From Aquimarina sp. AU58 (GTDB lineage Bacteria; Bacteroidota; Bacteroidia; Flavobacteriales; Flavobacteriaceae), in contig NZ_OMPD01000013.1 of the NCBI RefSeq assembly GCF_900312745.1, positions 1 to 64,000 of the forward strand: a stretch of 64,000 nucleotides of DNA, read 5' to 3'. Of the stretch, positions 27,413-37,372 are shown one piece after another; the first letter of the stretch is position 1, and each line of letters begins with the position of its first letter. The notes under the pieces are model-generated. The model did not search any database and was not told the DNA's origin. It worked only from the letters and a program-made list of their open reading frames with translations. Both the position numbers and the translations under genes were made by a program.

Positions 27413-27982
27413 TTATTTCTTAATCGAATACACTTTTGTTGGAGTAACACAAAAATCAAGTGGTATGTCTGAGGCAGTTACATTTTCTATTTCTTCTTCA
27501 GCAGAAAAAAAAGAAAGACCGATTTTTAAAGTATTGGGATTACATTTTGCCAAAAACTTATCATAAAATCCTTTTCCGTAACCTACTCTATTTCCATTTT
27601 GATCAAATGCTAGTAACGGTACAAAAACTACTTCTATTTTATCTTCGGGGATCGGGATGCCATCAACTGGCTCAGGAATTCCCCAGGAATTTACTTTTAA
27701 TGCAGTAGTGTCTGTAAGTAAAAAATGCTGCAATGTATTGTCCTTAAAATTACTTTTTGACACGATTACGTTTTTATCCTTTCCCAGAAGAATATTCAAC
27801 AAAAACTCTGTATTGATTTCTTTCTTTTGATGAATAGATAGAAAAATATGATAATACGACTTTTCCCAAACAGGTAGCTCGAGTAATCGGTTTGCGATAT
27901 CAATACTTAATTTCTCAACTTCTTCGTTACTTAAATGAGACCTAAGGGTTTTATATTTAGTACGCAGTTCTTTTTTATTCAT
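27413..27982 (-). CDS. 5-formyltetrahydrofolate cyclo-ligase
   Basis: 189 aa; ATP-dependent conversion of 5-formyl-THF to 5,10-methenyl-THF. Signatures are the N-terminal KKELRTKYKTLR and the C-terminal nucleotide loop VPLLAFDQNGNRVGYGKGFYDKFL (about 121-144). The start overlaps the end of the deacylase gene by 8 bp, so it is the last gene of a coupled operon although its folate role has no obvious link to the others. Confidence 0.93.
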   Translation of the reverse strand: MNKKELRTKYKTLRSHLSNEEVEKLSIDIANRLLELPVWEKSYYHIFLSIHQKKEINTEFLLNILLGKDKNVIVSKSNFKDNTLQHFLLTDTTALKVNSWGIPEPVDGIPIPEDKIEVVFVPLLAFDQNGNRVGYGKGFYDKFLAKCNPNTLKIGLSFFSAEEEIENVTASDIPLDFCVTPTKVYSIKK

Positions 27983-28955
27983 TTACTAATTCTTTGGTTA
28001 TACGAAAAATAGCATCTCCTTTATACACAATCGAGGACTCATTTAAATTGATAACATATCCTTCATTATTTGCTTTAACCACATGTCTCATTTTACCATA
28101 AGGGTCTGTAATTGTTGCCATAACCTCTCCTTTTTCTACATGTTTACCAATGGGCACTTTAATATGTAATAAACCGCTGTATTTTGCGCGCATCCATACA
28201 CTTTTTATAACAATCTGAGTATCAGAATCACGAACTGGAGCTTCGAATTCGACTTTGAGCATTCCCAGATAGTCCAAGATTCGCATAGTCCCCTGCACTC
28301 CTTCTCTTGCTATTTCTTTGCTACTGTTTTGAGATTTTCCTCCTTCAAACAATAATATGTCCTTTCCTTTCTTGGCACAAGTAGCTCGATATGACCCCTC
28401 TAGATTCTTAGAAAAAAGAGTAAATGGGGCATTAAAAATCTTTGCTAACTCTATCAATCTTTCATTCTTAGGATCCACTCTAATATGCGGAGCATTAAAT
28501 CTACTGGCTCCCCCTGTATGAAAATCTAAACAAAAATCTGCTGTTGGTAAAATCTCATTTATAAATTGATAGGCAAAACGACTTGCTAGAGACCCATTTT
28601 TGGTTCCTGGAAAAACCCTGTTAAGATCTCGACCATCAGGAAAAAATCGATCCATACTTAAAAACCCAAATACATTAAGTACAGGGATACATATAATACT
28701 ACCTTTTGCAGGCTTATTGATTTTTCTAGCAATAATTTGCCTTACAACTTCTACTCCATTGATCTCATCTCCATGAATTCCTGCTGTAATAAGTACTGTA
28801 GGACCTGGTTTTTTTGATCTTTCTATAATTATCGGTATTTCTACTTTGGTAGAAGTATATAACTTGGCTATATTAAAATTTATAGTTGCACTCGTGCCAG
28901 GTAATACTTCTTTACCAAGAATATTAAGTATATTTTTTTCTGTTACTTTGGTCAT
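27975..28955 (-). CDS. Succinylglutamate desuccinylase/aspartoacylase-family deacylase
   Basis: 326 aa from the ATG at 28955; a TTG at 28976 would overlap the preceding gene. Zinc carboxypeptidase-like fold: H and E ligands in TAGIHGDEINGVEV, the second His in FCLDFHTGG, and R/N substrate contacts in PDGRDLNRVFPG. The C-terminal half is a beta domain like that of the AstE/AspA family (YSGLLHIKVPIGKHVEKGEV). Its gene overlaps or abuts rimK-like and retropepsin-like genes, a recurring trio in marine bacteria, so the true substrate is probably a glutamylated or peptide-modified product rather than succinylglutamate. Confidence 0.87.
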   Translation of the reverse strand: MTKVTEKNILNILGKEVLPGTSATINFNIAKLYTSTKVEIPIIIERSKKPGPTVLITAGIHGDEINGVEVVRQIIARKINKPAKGSIICIPVLNVFGFLSMDRFFPDGRDLNRVFPGTKNGSLASRFAYQFINEILPTADFCLDFHTGGASRFNAPHIRVDPKNERLIELAKIFNAPFTLFSKNLEGSYRATCAKKGKDILLFEGGKSQNSSKEIAREGVQGTMRILDYLGMLKVEFEAPVRDSDTQIVIKSVWMRAKYSGLLHIKVPIGKHVEKGEVMATITDPYGKMRHVVKANNEGYVINLNESSIVYKGDAIFRITKELVNE

Positions 28956-28959
28956 TGTG

Positions 28960-29832
28960 CTATAAACTTCTTTCAATATAACGAATAATGGTTTTTGCGA
29001 TATCTTTTCCTGTAGCGTTTTCTATACCTTCTAATCCGGGAGAAGAATTAACTTCGAGAATAAGAGGTCCTCTATCACTTTGTAGCATATCTACACCTGC
29101 CACACCTATTTTTAAAGCTTTCGCCGCCTTTATAGCTGCCTGTTCTTCTTCTTCACTAAGGGTAATCACTGATGCGGTACCTCCTCTATGTAAATTAGAT
29201 CGAAACTCACCTTCTTTCCCTTGTCTTTTCATAGCTCCAACGACTTGTTCATCAACAACAAGAACTCTAATATCTGCTCCTTTGGCTTCTTTTATAAATT
29301 CTTGTACAATTACGCGAGCCTGTAGCCCATTAAACGCTTCTAACACCGATTCTGCAGCCGTTTTAGTTTCGGCCAATACAACACCTAACCCCTGAGTACC
29401 TTCTAGTAATTTAATAATTAGAGGGGCTCCTCCTACATGAGATATCACTTCAGAAACATCTTTAGAATAATTGGTAAATACTGTTTTGGGAAGTCCCAAT
29501 CCTGCTTTAGATAATATTTGTAAACTTCTTAGTTTATCTCTCGATTGTAGTAATGCTTGTGACTTAAGTGTAGTAAATACATTCATTAACTCAAACTGGC
29601 GTACTACTGCAGTCCCATAAAAAGTGATAGAAGCTCCAATTCTGGGAATCACAGCATCTACATGATCTAGTTTTTTACCTCGATAATAAATTTCAGGCTT
29701 TTGTTTTTCAATAATAATATCACAATTAAGAGGGTCTATCACCTGTACATTATGCTTGCGCTTTACTGCTGCTTGAACTAAGGCATTAGTAGAATACAAA
29801 CTCGTACCACGAGACAAGATTTTAATGTTCAT
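28960..29832 (-). CDS. rimK: RimK-family ATP-grasp ligase
   Basis: 290 aa. ATP-grasp fold with [16 protein letters not shown] (nucleotide loop, about 142-157), [18 protein letters not shown] (about 176-193) and the metal site [13 protein letters not shown] (about 260-272). E. coli RimK adds glutamates to the C-terminus of ribosomal protein S6; homologues make other poly-glutamyl or peptide products. The gene overlaps the upstream protease gene by one base (TAATG) and is coupled to the downstream deacylase, so the three products probably work on one substrate. Confidence 0.9.
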   Translation of the reverse strand: MNIKILSRGTSLYSTNALVQAAVKRKHNVQVIDPLNCDIIIEKQKPEIYYRGKKLDHVDAVIPRIGASITFYGTAVVRQFELMNVFTTLKSQALLQSRDKLRSLQILSKAGLGLPKTVFTNYSKDVSEVISHVGGAPLIIKLLEGTQGLGVVLAETKTAAESVLEAFNGLQARVIVQEFIKEAKGADIRVLVVDEQVVGAMKRQGKEGEFRSNLHRGGTASVITLSEEEEQAAIKAAKALKIGVAGVDMLQSDRGPLILEVNSSPGLEGIENATGKDIAKTIIRYIERSL

Positions 29833-30308
29833 TACAAATTTTGATTATAAGACTGATTTTCTAATTGAGGGTCAACTAAAAACTTACCGCTTAAAAATTT
29901 GCGTCCAATCAATACTGGAAAACGCATATCATCGCGAGAAGATAATGTAAGGGTTATGGGGTACGTTTTATCAAATACAATAATCTGTGTTCTAATGGCA
30001 TATCGCACTTCTACTTTTCCATTATTACTTTTTACTGCTGTAATATCGTAATTTTTAAATGTAAATTTTTTACCATTATATTCTGAATGCGTTGCATCAA
30101 GAAGACTGCATTGCAATGTTTGATCAATCTCTCTGATATCGATACAATGAATAGATGAAGTATATGCTCCTGTATCGATTTTGGCATCGATACCTTTTAG
30201 CTCTAAAAGAGGAAAATCCACTTTATCAGTTCTGCCAATTATTTTCTTTTCTTTCTCCAAAAGATATGATTGATATTTGCTACTAATGTAATAAAAATCA
30301 ATAAGCAT
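29832..30308 (-). CDS. Retropepsin-like putative ATP-dependent zinc protease
   Basis: 158 aa, single domain. The aspartic protease motif DTGAYTSS (Asp 45) follows [20 protein letters not shown], the usual opening of the RimB/DUF785 family, and VLIGRKFL lies near the C-terminus. There is no signal peptide, so it is cytoplasmic. Despite the traditional name the fold is retropepsin-like. It is the first gene of the trio with the RimK-like ligase. Confidence 0.86.
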   Translation of the reverse strand: MLIDFYYISSKYQSYLLEKEKKIIGRTDKVDFPLLELKGIDAKIDTGAYTSSIHCIDIREIDQTLQCSLLDATHSEYNGKKFTFKNYDITAVKSNNGKVEVRYAIRTQIIVFDKTYPITLTLSSRDDMRFPVLIGRKFLSGKFLVDPQLENQSYNQNL

Positions 30309-30425
30309 TGTATTACATCTTCTCTATTTAATAGAAAACCATAACACGAACAGTAATTAACAAAAATTTAAACTCTCAATATTTGCATTACAATTCAGGT
30401 AAACCCTTAACTTTACCATTAGAAT

Positions 30426-32225
30426 ATGCAAGAAGCTACTTTAGACATACAAATTAAAATATTACCTACCAGTCCTGGAGTATATCAATATTATGATAAA
30501 GACGACACATTGCTTTATGTAGGAAAAGCAAAGAACTTAAAAAAAAGAGTCTCTTCTTACTTTACAAAAAATCACGATAACTATAAAACTAAGGTTCTTG
30601 TAAAGAAAATTCATACTATAAAACATATTGTTGTCGAAACAGAAACAGATGCTCTGTTACTAGAAAACAATCTGATTAAAAAATATTTACCCAGGTTTAA
30701 TGTCATGCTTAAAGATGATAAGACATATCCATGGATTTGTATCAAAAAAGAGCGTTTCTCAAGGATATTTCTTACTCGTAATCTTATCAAAGATGGCTCA
30801 GAGTATTATGGCCCTTATACTTCGGTAAAAACAGTACATGTGCTTTTGGATCTTATCAAAGAACTATATCAGCTTAGAACATGCACTTATGATTTATCTC
30901 AGGAAAAAATAAATAATGGAAAATATAAAGTTTGTTTAGAGTATCATCTGGGCAATTGCAAAGGGCCTTGCGAAGGATTACAAGATGAAAAAGAATATCT
31001 CGAAAACCTTGAAGCCATTCGTCAAATTGTGAAAGGAAATTTTAAAGATTCTCTAAATCGTTTTAGGAACCAAATGATGATACATGCAGAGAAAATGGAG
31101 TTTGAAGATGCCCAGCGGATTAAGGAAAAAATACAAATACTAGAAAACTATCAGGCAAGATCAACAGTGGTGAATCCTAAGATAAGTAATGTCGATGTGT
31201 TTTCTATCATATCAGATGAATCCTATGGGTATATAAATTTTCTTCAACTGTCCTATGGTGCTATAATTAGATCTCACACTACAGAAGTTAAAAAGAAATT
31301 GGACGAATCTGACAAAGAACTTTTAGAACTTGCCATTATCGAACTCAGGCAACGTTTTAACTCTACATCCAAAGAAATATTTGTTCCTTTTAATGTAGAA
31401 GTAGGAGAAGGTCTAAAAATCACAATACCACAATTAGGTGATAAAAAAAAGATCGTAGACCTATCTTTAAGAAATGCAAAATACCATAGACAAGAACGTT
31501 TTAAGCAAATCAAGATCATGGACCCAGATCGGCATATAAAACGTCTGATGGCACAAATGAAAAAAGACTTAAGGCTACCCGAAGAGCCAAGACATATAGA
31601 ATGTTTTGATAATTCGAATATTCAAGGGACTAATCCTGTTGCCGCCTGTGTAGTATTTAAAAATGGAAAACCCAGCAAGAAAGAGTACAGAAAATTTAAT
31701 ATAAAAACAGTAGAAGGTGCTAATGATTTTGCTTCTATGGAAGAAGTTGTATATCGACGTTACAAACGATTAACCGAAGAGGACCAGCCATTACCACAAC
31801 TAGTAATTGTAGACGGAGGAAAAGGGCAGCTTTCTTCAGGATTAAAAGCTCTGGACACATTAGGTTTAAGAGGAAAAATAACCATAATCGGTATTGCCAA
31901 GCGACTAGAAGAGATTTACTATCCCGGAGATTCTATACCACTATATTTAGATAAAAAATCAGAGTCTCTAAAGGTTATACAACATTTACGAAATGAAGCA
32001 CATCGATTCGGAATCACCTTCCATAGACAAAAAAGAAGCAAAGCTGCTTTGGACACCGAATTAGATTTAATTCCTGGGATTGGAGAAAAAACCGTTATAG
32101 AATTATTAAAAACCTTTAGATCTGTAAAAAGAATAAGTGAAGCTTCTAAACACGAATTAAGTGAAGTGATTGGAGATTCGCGCGCAACCAAAGTGTACAA
32201 TTATTATCTTTCTAAAAAAGAATAA
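30426..32225 (+). CDS. uvrC: Excinuclease ABC subunit C
   Basis: 599 aa; makes the incisions of nucleotide excision repair with UvrAB. GIY-YIG nuclease domain at 12-95 (PGVYQYYDKDDTLLYVGKAKNL), UVR helix around 205-240, C-terminal RNase H-like nuclease (HIECFDNSNIQGTNPVAACVVF, VDGGKGQLSSG), and terminal helix-hairpin-helix (IPGIGEKTVIELL). Full length. The next gene starts 2 bp after the stop. Confidence 0.97.
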   Translation: MQEATLDIQIKILPTSPGVYQYYDKDDTLLYVGKAKNLKKRVSSYFTKNHDNYKTKVLVKKIHTIKHIVVETETDALLLENNLIKKYLPRFNVMLKDDKTYPWICIKKERFSRIFLTRNLIKDGSEYYGPYTSVKTVHVLLDLIKELYQLRTCTYDLSQEKINNGKYKVCLEYHLGNCKGPCEGLQDEKEYLENLEAIRQIVKGNFKDSLNRFRNQMMIHAEKMEFEDAQRIKEKIQILENYQARSTVVNPKISNVDVFSIISDESYGYINFLQLSYGAIIRSHTTEVKKKLDESDKELLELAIIELRQRFNSTSKEIFVPFNVEVGEGLKITIPQLGDKKKIVDLSLRNAKYHRQERFKQIKIMDPDRHIKRLMAQMKKDLRLPEEPRHIECFDNSNIQGTNPVAACVVFKNGKPSKKEYRKFNIKTVEGANDFASMEEVVYRRYKRLTEEDQPLPQLVIVDGGKGQLSSGLKALDTLGLRGKITIIGIAKRLEEIYYPGDSIPLYLDKKSESLKVIQHLRNEAHRFGITFHRQKRSKAALDTELDLIPGIGEKTVIELLKTFRSVKRISEASKHELSEVIGDSRATKVYNYYLSKKE

Positions 32226-32227
32226 GC

Positions 32228-34510
32228 GTGGCCAGACACAATACATTAAGATTTTTTTTATCCGGAATACTACTTTTAGTGTTCCTTATTCCTGATATAA
32301 TTTGGTCGCAAGAAAAACAACCCTTAGAGATTCATGATGATCCCGCTATAGAAGATGTAAAAATAGGATTAGTCTTAAGCGGAGGTGGTGCAAAAGGACT
32401 TGCTCATATTGGCGCTCTAAAAATAATAGAAGATGCGGGAGTACGTATCGATTACATTGGTGGTACCAGTATGGGAGCTATTGTAGGAGCTTTATATGCC
32501 TCTGGATATCGTGCAGCAGAACTCGACTCTATCTTTAGAGCTGTTGACTTTGATGCATTTATACAAGATGAACTTCCGAGAAGTGCCAAAACTTTTTATG
32601 AACGAGAAGACTCAGAAAAATATGCAGTAACTCTTCCTTTTGATAAATTTAAAATCGGTTTACCCAAAGGGTTATCTAAAGGGCAGAATTTTTATAACCA
32701 ATTCTCAAGATTTACAGCTCATGTAAGTGAAGTACGCGATTTTAACAATCTCCCAATCCCCTTTTTCTGTATGGCGACTAATATTGAAACCGGAGAACAA
32801 GTACTTCTGGACAAAGGATACTTGCCCGATGCTGTTGCTGCCAGTGGTGCATTACCCTCTGTTTTTAGCCCGGTAGAATTAAATGGAATTTTAATGACAG
32901 ATGGAGGAGTGACCAATAACTATCCTGTTAAAGAAATTAAAGAAAAAGGAGCCGAAATAGTTATAGGAATTGATGTACAAGACAGTTTAATGTCTAGGGA
33001 CCAACTAACTTCGGTAACCGATATCATGCTTCAAATAAATAACTTCAGAACTTATGAAGCTATGAAAAATAAAGTTTCTGAAACAGATTTATACATTAAA
33101 CCTTCGATAACAGATTTTTCGGTAATATCTTTTGACCAGGCTGATAAAATCATTGCTAATGGAGAAAAAGCTGCATTTGCAAACTATGAAAAGCTCAAAG
33201 CAATTGCAATGCGTCAAAAACCTGGACCAAAGAATCCTGTAATTGCTAAAAACTCAGAAAACATATTGGTAAGCAGTTTAGCCATTGCAGGAAATGAAAG
33301 ATATACAAGAGCCTACATCAAAGGGAAGTTAAAACTAAAAACTCCTAGTGTTACAACTTACGGAAAATTAAATGAAGGCATTAACAACTTATCTGCAACA
33401 GGAAACTTTGATCGCGTAAGCCACAAACTCATCGATACAAAAGATGGTAAACACCTAATACTTAATGTAAAAGAGAGTGACAACAAAATGTTATTACGTT
33501 TTGCACTTCATTATGATGATCTATATCAAACTGCAGCCTTAATTAATGTTACCAGAAAAAGCCTATTATTTGACAATGATGTATTTTCTGCCGATATAGC
33601 TTTAGGTGATAACATTCGTTATAACCTGGACTACTATATTGATAAAGGTTTTTATTGGAGTACCGGACTAAAATTTCGCTATACCAATTTTAAAAAAGCA
33701 ATTGATTTTGATTTTATAGGAAGATTTGGAGAAATCCCTGATTTAGATATTAATACTATCGATGTAGATTATACCGACTATAATGCACAAATCTATGCAG
33801 AAACCTTATTACAACAAACCTTTTCTGTTGGATTAGGTGCAGAATATAAACGCCTTAGTATTATTTCTGAAACGTTTGGAGAAGATGAAAATCAAATTCC
33901 AAGAACTGTATTTGAAGATAGTGATTATTGGAGTGCCTTTGGATATATTAAATTAGATACATATGACAACAAATATTTTCCGAAGCGTGGATTTTTATTT
34001 GAAGGTGATATTCATACTTATCTTTTTTCTTCTGACTTTACTGAAAGTTTTGATGAATTCTCAATTACTAAAGCGCAATTAGGGTTCGCTACACCTTTAT
34101 ACAACACGCTTTCTATGAATATTAGTCTGGAAGCGGGTACTAAAATTGGAAATACTTCCCTAAGTTCTCTCGATTTTCTACTTGGAGGTTTTGGCGCTAA
34201 AACCATTAATAATTTTATTCCTTTTTATGGATATGATTTTTTTGGAATGACAGGACAAAGTTTTGTGAAAGCCTTACTATCTGTAGATTATGAGATATTT
34301 AAAAAGAACCATATTAACGCATCTGCCAACTTTGCAAATGTAGGCAATAAACTATTTAGTACCGGAAAATGGTTTGAAGATCCAGAATTTTCTGGATATG
34401 CCTTGGGGTACGGCCTGGATACCTTTGCTGGACCAATACAAGTCAAATATTCTTACTCCCCAGAACTAGACGAAAGTAGCTGGTTTTTTAGCATCGGTTT
34501 TTGGTTTTAA
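32228..34510 (+). CDS. Patatin-like phospholipase fused to outer-membrane beta-barrel
   Basis: 760 aa with a GTG start immediately after uvrC. Signal peptide 1-27. The patatin domain spans about 45-320: oxyanion loop SGGGAKG (51-57), nucleophile Ser 81 in GGTSMG, and catalytic Asp 225 in DGGVTNN. A POTRA-like linker follows at about 345-415 (VSSLAIAGNERYTRAYIKGKL), then a BamA/Omp85-type barrel from about 425 to a C-terminal aromatic residue (SWFFSIGFWF). This is the layout of type Vd secretion proteins such as PlpD, which release or display a lipase at the surface. Confidence 0.9.
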   Translation: MARHNTLRFFLSGILLLVFLIPDIIWSQEKQPLEIHDDPAIEDVKIGLVLSGGGAKGLAHIGALKIIEDAGVRIDYIGGTSMGAIVGALYASGYRAAELDSIFRAVDFDAFIQDELPRSAKTFYEREDSEKYAVTLPFDKFKIGLPKGLSKGQNFYNQFSRFTAHVSEVRDFNNLPIPFFCMATNIETGEQVLLDKGYLPDAVAASGALPSVFSPVELNGILMTDGGVTNNYPVKEIKEKGAEIVIGIDVQDSLMSRDQLTSVTDIMLQINNFRTYEAMKNKVSETDLYIKPSITDFSVISFDQADKIIANGEKAAFANYEKLKAIAMRQKPGPKNPVIAKNSENILVSSLAIAGNERYTRAYIKGKLKLKTPSVTTYGKLNEGINNLSATGNFDRVSHKLIDTKDGKHLILNVKESDNKMLLRFALHYDDLYQTAALINVTRKSLLFDNDVFSADIALGDNIRYNLDYYIDKGFYWSTGLKFRYTNFKKAIDFDFIGRFGEIPDLDINTIDVDYTDYNAQIYAETLLQQTFSVGLGAEYKRLSIISETFGEDENQIPRTVFEDSDYWSAFGYIKLDTYDNKYFPKRGFLFEGDIHTYLFSSDFTESFDEFSITKAQLGFATPLYNTLSMNISLEAGTKIGNTSLSSLDFLLGGFGAKTINNFIPFYGYDFFGMTGQSFVKALLSVDYEIFKKNHINASANFANVGNKLFSTGKWFEDPEFSGYALGYGLDTFAGPIQVKYSYSPELDESSWFFSIGFWF

Positions 34511-34674
34511 AAAATTATACTACGAAAGAATAGAAATATTTACGATATTTGTAATGTTATGAACTTGTTTTGGCAGGATTTATTATTACTACTACACTAC
34601 CTTATTAAGCGCAATCCCGAATAAGGTAGATTTGCTGTTTATTATTGTCTTATCAAAAAAAGTAGTTAATATTT

Positions 34675-34682
34675 TAAATTTG
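34675..34682 (+). promoter_or_regulatory. -7 box of hmgA, near-leaderless
   Basis: TAAATTTG matches TAnnTTTG exactly and ends 7 bases before the hmgA ATG. Transcription would then start at or next to the start codon. No TTG at the expected -33 distance was found. Confidence 0.5.
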
Positions 34683-34689
34683 CAACATC

Positions 34690-35847
34690 ATGCCTTTTTA
34701 TCATACTCTTGGGGAAATCCCTCCAAAACGTCACACCATCTTTAAAAAACCAGATGGTAATTTATATTATGAACAATTATTTGGAACAATAGGTTTTGAC
34801 GGAATGTCGACCAACTTATACCATTGTCATAGACCAACACAAGTAAAAGAAATCAAAGGAAGCTATAGTGTAGCTCCCAAAGTAGCTATAAAAAACAATA
34901 TCAAATCTTATAGATTTCACGGTTTCAAAGTGGATCCAGAAAAGGATTATCTACAAAGTAGAAAAAATGTATTAACCAATAGTGATGCAAGCATTATTTT
35001 ATCTGCTCCGCAGGAGTCCACTACCGATTATTTTTATAAAAATACTGATGCCGACGAATTAATTTTTATTCATCGCGGAAGCGGAAAGTTTCGAAGTCAC
35101 TTAGGTAATCTCGATTTTAAATATGGAGACTATATTTTAATTCCCAGAGGAACTATTTACAAACTCGATTTTGATACTTCTGATAATCGATTGTTTATTG
35201 TAGAATCAAGAAGACCAATTTATACTCCAAAAAGATACCGTAACTGGTTTGGGCAATTACTAGAACATTCTCCGTTTTGCGAACGTGACATTAGAGCTCC
35301 TTATGAATTAGAAACTAATGATGAAAAAGGAGATTTTTTAATTAAAGTAAAAAAGCAGGACGAAATTTTTGATATGATCTATGCAACACATCCATTTGAT
35401 GTAGTAGGATATGATGGATTTAATTTCCCCTATGCTTTTTCGATACACGACTTCGAACCTATTACTGGTAGAATACATCAACCGCCACCAGTGCACCAAA
35501 CATTCGAGACCGATGCTTTTGTAATTTGTTCTTTTGTACCAAGACTATATGATTACCACCCAGACAGTATTCCTGCACCCTATAATCATAGTAATATAGA
35601 TAGTGATGAAGTGTTATACTATGTAGATGGTGATTTTATGAGTAGAAATGACATTGATGCAGGGCATATTTCCTTACATCCTGCCGGGATACCACACGGT
35701 CCTCATCCCGGGGCAGTAGAACGAAGTATTGGAAAAACCAAAACCGATGAATTAGCTGTTATGGTGGACACCTTTAAACCTCTTATGGTTACCGAAGAGG
35801 CTATGAAAATAGCCGACGAAGATTACCATAAATCCTGGCTTGAGTAA
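34690..35847 (+). CDS. hmgA: Homogentisate 1,2-dioxygenase
   Basis: 385 aa; opens the ring of homogentisate with an Fe(II) centre to give maleylacetoacetate. Cupin fold. The N-terminal jelly roll has FIHRGSGKFRSHLGNLDFKYGDYILIPRGT (about 135-165), and the iron-site region has PPPVHQTFETDAFVIC and SLHPAGIPHGPHPGA (about 320-340). First of three nearby tyrosine-degradation genes, in the order hmgA, hppD, FAH hydrolase, all on the plus strand with separate upstream regions. Confidence 0.92.
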   Translation: MPFYHTLGEIPPKRHTIFKKPDGNLYYEQLFGTIGFDGMSTNLYHCHRPTQVKEIKGSYSVAPKVAIKNNIKSYRFHGFKVDPEKDYLQSRKNVLTNSDASIILSAPQESTTDYFYKNTDADELIFIHRGSGKFRSHLGNLDFKYGDYILIPRGTIYKLDFDTSDNRLFIVESRRPIYTPKRYRNWFGQLLEHSPFCERDIRAPYELETNDEKGDFLIKVKKQDEIFDMIYATHPFDVVGYDGFNFPYAFSIHDFEPITGRIHQPPPVHQTFETDAFVICSFVPRLYDYHPDSIPAPYNHSNIDSDEVLYYVDGDFMSRNDIDAGHISLHPAGIPHGPHPGAVERSIGKTKTDELAVMVDTFKPLMVTEEAMKIADEDYHKSWLE

Positions 35848-36033
35848 CCTTTAGAAAATGTTTTATAACCAAAATAGCTTTAAAAAAGATAATTTGTTAT
35901 GCTAAATTACAGGAAAGATATTACAGCGCATTTAAGAGCCATGTGGTAATGTTTTTAAACTAAACGATTCGAGAAAATTATAAATACCTTTTTCTCATTG
36001 ATTTATTTTTTAACTATATTATTTAAAAACATT

Positions 36034-37173
36034 ATGTCGACCAATATAACACCTCAGAACTTAGAAAAAATAGTTCCTCAAGCAGAAGATTTCTTGCCGC
36101 TATTAGGAACAGATTATGTAGAACTCTATGTAGGTAATGCCAAACAAGCTGCCTACTATTACCAAGCAGCATGGGGCTTTCAAATTATTGCCTATGCCGG
36201 ATTAGAAACAGGACGTAAGGATAGTGTTTCTTATGTACTACAACAAGATAAAATACGATTGGTTCTTACTTCTCCTCTACAACCAGATGGAGATATTAAT
36301 AAACATATAAATGCTCATGGTGATGCCGTAAAAGTAGTTGCTCTATGGGTTGATGATGCTACCAAAAGCTATCAAGAAACTGTAAAAAGAGGTGCTAAAT
36401 CTTATATGGAACCCACCGTCGAAGAAGATGAAAACGGTCGTGTTGTATTCTCAGGAATCCACACTTACGGAGAAACTGTACACATTTTTGTAGAACGAAA
36501 AAATTATAATGGTGTATTCTTGCCTGGTTATATGGCTTGGAACAAGCCCTATAAAACAGAAACTACAGGTCTTAAGTTTATTGACCATATGGTGGGTAAT
36601 GTAGGATGGAATGAGATGAACAAATGGTGCGAGTTTTATGCTAAAGTTATGGGATTTGCACAATTAGTATCTTTTGATGATAAAGATATTTCTACAGAAT
36701 ATACAGCCTTAATGAGTAAGGTAATGAGCAACGGCAACGGACGTATAAAGTTTCCAATAAACGAACCTGCCGAAGGAAGAAAAAAATCTCAAATTGAAGA
36801 ATATATCGATTTTTATAATGGTGCCGGAGTACAACACATAGCATTAGCTACCGATAATATTATTGAAACCGTTTCTGCACTTCAGAATCGAGGGATAGAA
36901 TTTCTTACTGTTCCTGCCAGTTATTATGAAACTGTTTTGGATCGAGTTGGCGAAATCGATGAAGATCTTGCACCACTTAAAGAATTAGGAATTCTTATCG
37001 ATCGGGACGATGAAGGGTATCTGCTTCAGATTTTTACCAAACCAGTCTTAGATCGCCCAACAATGTTTTTTGAAATTATACAACGTAAAGGAGCTCAATC
37101 CTTTGGTAAAGGTAATTTTAAAGCATTGTTCGAAGCTATCGAGAGAGAACAAGAGCAAAGAGGTACACTATAG
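36034..37173 (+). CDS. hppD: 4-hydroxyphenylpyruvate dioxygenase
   Basis: 379 aa from the ATG at 36034; a frame opening 36 bp upstream is AT-rich and not homologous. Converts 4-hydroxyphenylpyruvate to homogentisate. Two VOC (glyoxalase-fold) halves, with iron ligands in FIDHMVGNVGWNEM (first His), GVQHIALATDNI (second His) and FFEIIQRKG (Glu). Full length. It feeds the hmgA product upstream in the genome. Confidence 0.95.
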   Translation: MSTNITPQNLEKIVPQAEDFLPLLGTDYVELYVGNAKQAAYYYQAAWGFQIIAYAGLETGRKDSVSYVLQQDKIRLVLTSPLQPDGDINKHINAHGDAVKVVALWVDDATKSYQETVKRGAKSYMEPTVEEDENGRVVFSGIHTYGETVHIFVERKNYNGVFLPGYMAWNKPYKTETTGLKFIDHMVGNVGWNEMNKWCEFYAKVMGFAQLVSFDDKDISTEYTALMSKVMSNGNGRIKFPINEPAEGRKKSQIEEYIDFYNGAGVQHIALATDNIIETVSALQNRGIEFLTVPASYYETVLDRVGEIDEDLAPLKELGILIDRDDEGYLLQIFTKPVLDRPTMFFEIIQRKGAQSFGKGNFKALFEAIEREQEQRGTL

Positions 37174-37227
37174 AATGCCTTAACACCACATTTTAAGAAA
37201 ATAGACTTATTATTTTCTTGCCATTTA

Positions 37228-37265
37228 TATACCAATTATTTAGAACTCATCTTTTAATTGGTATA
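37228..37265. repeat. 11-bp inverted repeat between hppD and FAH gene
   Basis: TATACCAATTA (37228-37238) and TAATTGGTATA (37255-37265) are perfect inverted copies separated by 16 bp. With no T run, it may be a weak terminator or a regulator site for tyrosine degradation. Confidence 0.45.
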
Positions 37266-37372
37266 TAATGTATGGTATAATATTTCTAAAAATCAAACAA
37301 AAGTTTCTCATACAAATAGTTTCCTGAAAAGTAAATTATTATGAGTTATAAACTTTCAAGAAAAACAATACA

